A stretch of DNA of 16,080 nucleotides from an uncultured Bacilli bacterium. Its GTDB lineage: Bacteria; Bacillota_I; Bacilli_A; ML615J-28; CAG-313. Positions 14,191-16,080 of this stretch are shown piece by piece. A model generated the notes under the pieces. That model worked only from the letters and a program-made list of their open reading frames with translations, ran no database searches and was not told the DNA's origin. The stretch spans positions 1-16,080 of the forward strand of contig CAKONV010000027.1 in assembly GCA_934098295.1 (NCBI GenBank), read 5' to 3'. Numbering within the stretch: the first letter of the stretch is position 1; the number at the start of each line of letters is the position of its first letter. Position numbers and translations under genes: made by a program.

Positions 14191-14224
14191 AAAAAATAAA
14201 CTACTATGGAAACGAGTAGTTTAT
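14191..14224 (-). terminator. Intrinsic terminator of the uridine kinase-like gene
   Basis: A 10-bp perfect stem (ATAAACTACT at 14196-14205 and AGTAGTTTAT at 14215-14224) with a nine-base loop. On the minus strand it is followed by TTTTTATAATACC. It begins 13 bases after the stop codon at 14238. Confidence 0.87.
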
Positions 14225-14237
14225 CATATTATTTTGT

Positions 14238-15896
14238 TTATACTTCAAAACATGATCCGCCAATAAATTCTCTAATTAAGGAATTACATGGAATGCTAGA
14301 TTCATCATCAATTGATTGGAAGTATTTTAGGTACTTTATTAATCTATTAGCAATAACGTATTCTTTATCACCTGGTTGAATCTTTTTTAATTCTGGTATG
14401 GCATATTTTTTAAATACAGATAATTCATAAGTTAAACTGCTGTTAAAGATGAAATTTGCTCCTTCTTGGTTAGGATATATCCATCTAAACTCTCCATTTC
14501 GCACACTAGGCCACATATCGATTGTGTTAATTGCTGGACAATTTCTAAACTTCATATCTCTTACAATACGCCTAATTAATCTCAAATCGGTAGTCGAAAG
14601 AGGAGAATGATCATCAATATTGATTTGCATTTGAGGAGCGATATACACTTTATATTTTTGATGCTTAGGAATAGATGAAGTTAGGATTTCATTTAAAGCA
14701 TGAATTCCTTCAATCATAATAGGAGAATTGTCATCAATCTTTATGGTACGTCCTGTTTCTCTGATTCCTTTTTGGAAATTATAGTGTGGTAAAGTTGTCT
14801 CTTCACCATTAATTAAATCGAATAAATTTTTATTAAATAGTTCAATATCAAGACAATTGATATGTTCCAAATCAACATCTTCGATGGCTACTTTTTGTTT
14901 TTGAGCAATTTCTTTTTTGGACAAATAATAATCATCCATGGATATCATAACTGGAGTAATTCCCCTAGACATTAATTCAATTCTAAGACGATTACAGAAA
15001 GTTGTTTTACCAGAAGAAGAAGGTCCAGCAATACAAATCAATCTAACGGTATCTTGTTCTTTTTTGATTTGTTCACCAAGTTCTGCTAGCATATTAGTGT
15101 GTTTTGTTTCACATGTTTGAATGAAATCACGAATATTATCATTTTCTATTTTATGGTTGATACCAACAATTGAATCTGTTTTCGTAATTTTTCCCCAATA
15201 TTCTGTCTCTCTTAATGTTTTACCATAGGTTGGTTCTTCAATGAATTCTGGAATGTTAGAACCTAATTCATATCTAGGATATTGAATAATAAGCCCAGGG
15301 CTATAAGGTCTAATAATATATTCTTTAATATAGCCAGTAGAAGGGAGCATATAAGAATACATATAGTCATAATAATCATCACATTGATACATATGAACAA
15401 TTTTATCAGGTCTGTATTTTAAAATTTTAATTTTATCAGTATTACCTTGTTTTTCATAAATGGAAATAGCATCCTCGACACTAACCGTTTTTCTAATAAT
15501 TGGTAAGTCAAGTGCAATTATCCTTTTTACTTCAGCAATTATGGATTCTGTTAAGTGACTCATTTTAACTTTAGAATTCATAATTTCACAAAAAACAGAT
15601 CTGCTAACACTATAGCTAAATTTGATGTTGATATCTCTATAACATCTCTTAAAAGCCATAGCAATAATATATCTAAGTGTTGTTTCATAGGCCTTACCAC
15701 CTTCAATATGATTAAGATCATATAAAAAGACATTTGAACCATCATGTTTAGCGGTTAACGGATATGTTAATTCTTTAATGGCCTGATCAATTTCACAAAT
15801 CATCCATTTCTTTTTTTCTTCATCTGGTAATAAATCAACAACTCTATTTCCAGGTGTGAAAGTATAAACTTTATTATTAATTTTAATTTTACACAT
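14238..15896 (-). CDS. Uridine kinase-family nucleoside kinase with N-terminal TGS/threonyl-tRNA-synthetase-like region
   Basis: 552 residues. The C-terminal half is a P-loop kinase of the uridine kinase/phosphoribulokinase family: Walker A GPSSSGKTT (291-299, Lys297), the MDDYYLS block (Asp321-Asp322) that binds the nucleoside side, LPHYNFQKG (369-377), MIEGIHALN (394-402) and RLIRRIVRD (439-447). The N-terminal half starts with a TGS-like strand set (KIKINNKVYTFTPG) and a segment related to the editing-domain region of threonyl-tRNA synthetase; similar two-part proteins are common in Bacillota and Thermotoga, with an unclear role for the N-terminus. The likely activity is ATP-dependent phosphorylation of uridine or a related nucleoside in the cytosol. 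I start at ATG 15896, because AAGGAG (15904-15909) is seven bases upstream; an ATG at 15932 adds 12 residues but has no such site. It is monocistronic, with its own promoter and terminator. Confidence 0.88.
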   Translation of the reverse strand: MCKIKINNKVYTFTPGNRVVDLLPDEEKKKWMICEIDQAIKELTYPLTAKHDGSNVFLYDLNHIEGGKAYETTLRYIIAMAFKRCYRDINIKFSYSVSRSVFCEIMNSKVKMSHLTESIIAEVKRIIALDLPIIRKTVSVEDAISIYEKQGNTDKIKILKYRPDKIVHMYQCDDYYDYMYSYMLPSTGYIKEYIIRPYSPGLIIQYPRYELGSNIPEFIEEPTYGKTLRETEYWGKITKTDSIVGINHKIENDNIRDFIQTCETKHTNMLAELGEQIKKEQDTVRLICIAGPSSSGKTTFCNRLRIELMSRGITPVMISMDDYYLSKKEIAQKQKVAIEDVDLEHINCLDIELFNKNLFDLINGEETTLPHYNFQKGIRETGRTIKIDDNSPIMIEGIHALNEILTSSIPKHQKYKVYIAPQMQINIDDHSPLSTTDLRLIRRIVRDMKFRNCPAINTIDMWPSVRNGEFRWIYPNQEGANFIFNSSLTYELSVFKKYAIPELKKIQPGDKEYVIANRLIKYLKYFQSIDDESSIPCNSLIREFIGGSCFEV

Positions 15897-15947
15897 ATTT
15901 AATCTCCTTAAATTTGCTATTTGTTTATTCAAAACTCTTGTCTATAT

Positions 15948-15976
15948 ATTTTATCAAATTAGAATCAAAAAGTCAA
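15948..15976 (-). promoter_or_regulatory. Promoter of the uridine kinase-like gene
   Basis: On the minus strand TTGACT (15971-15976) and TAAAAT (15948-15953) are 17 bases apart, and TGA directly precedes the -10 (extended -10). The start point would be near 15941, leaving a leader of about 45 bases before the ATG at 15896. Confidence 0.78.
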
Positions 15977-16047
15977 AGAAATAAAAAAAGGTTAATTAAT
16001 TTGTGTGTTTATTTTATGATAATGTCTTAATAATTAATTTTAGAAAA

Positions 16048-16077
16048 TGTCCCAATAATAAAATATCATGATATAAT
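16048..16077 (+). promoter_or_regulatory. Probable promoter firing out of the right end
   Basis: TATAAT at 16072-16077 is preceded by TGA (extended -10), the same layout as three other promoters here. A poor -35 candidate TGTCCC lies at 16048-16053. The -10 overlaps a 12-bp perfect palindrome ATATCATGATAT (16063-16074), a possible operator. The gene it serves is outside the window. Confidence 0.45.
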
Positions 16078-16080
16078 ATC

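Larger units (their letters stand above)
13618..14237. other. 620-bp intergenic region with no intact gene
   Basis: Between the methyltransferase stop and the convergent kinase stop there is no supportable gene. Contents from left to right: two TTGACA hexamers (13645-13650 and 13674-13679) without good -10 partners, a wobble-paired hairpin (13729-13770), a 73-codon open stretch without a ribosome binding site (13723-13944), an IS200-type remnant (from 14000), and the kinase terminator (14191-14224). Base composition is even more AT-rich than the flanking genes. Confidence 0.8.

Noticed and set aside
14938..15120. 60-codon plus-strand open frame inside the kinase gene
   Set aside because: Antisense to the Walker A region of a conserved kinase; the reading is explained by that gene.
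1..16080. CRISPR array, tRNA, rRNA or riboswitch
   Set aside because: No evenly spaced repeats, no tRNA arm pattern and no long structured leader were seen on reading both strands by eye.

Overview
The window is a gene-dense, very AT-rich stretch of a low-GC Gram-positive (Bacillota) chromosome. Evidence for this is the strong GGAGG-type ribosome binding sites, the AddAB (not RecBCD) recombination nuclease, a rhodanese-less ThiI next to a cysteine desulfurase, and an alpha/beta-type small acid-soluble spore protein, which implies a spore former or a recent descendant of one. TGG is the tryptophan codon and TGA ends at least one gene, so the standard bacterial code fits. I cannot name a genus; an uncultured Bacilli, Erysipelotrichia or RF39-like lineage would fit.

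Layout. (1) 79-6221, plus strand: a small membrane protein of unknown function overlaps addB, which overlaps addA, forming a double-strand-break repair operon. (2) 6298-8916, plus strand: four tightly packed genes behind a near-perfect extended -10 promoter. They encode an XRE-type DNA-binding domain fused to three membrane helices, a HAD-family phosphatase, a small membrane zinc-ribbon protein, and a protein that looks like a PD-(D/E)XK nuclease-type domain joined to a winged helix. This is the least explained functional unit here. (3) 8921-11996, minus strand: a TSCPD-domain protein, a spore SASP with its own terminator, then a cysteine desulfurase-thiI pair for tRNA 4-thiouridine. The plus operon and the minus TSCPD gene share one 18-bp hairpin terminator that contains both stop codons. 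(4) 12138-13617, plus strand: a coiled-coil/membrane protein overlapping an SpoU-type 2'-O-methyltransferase, divergent from the desulfurase operon. (5) 13618-14237: a 620-bp stretch without an intact gene. It holds a hairpin after the methyltransferase gene and a decayed IS200/IS605-type transposon, with the tnpA start still readable and its hairpin over the ribosome binding site almost intact. (6) 14238-15896, minus strand: a large uridine-kinase-family protein with its own promoter and terminator. A probable promoter at the extreme right end fires out of the window.

Most genes are housekeeping: DNA repair, tRNA thiolation, rRNA or tRNA methylation, nucleotide metabolism and spore DNA protection. 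The best leads for new biology are the 6298-8916 cassette, especially its last gene, and the decayed insertion sequence whose regulatory hairpin has outlived its coding region. I found no CRISPR array, tRNA, rRNA or intact mobile element.
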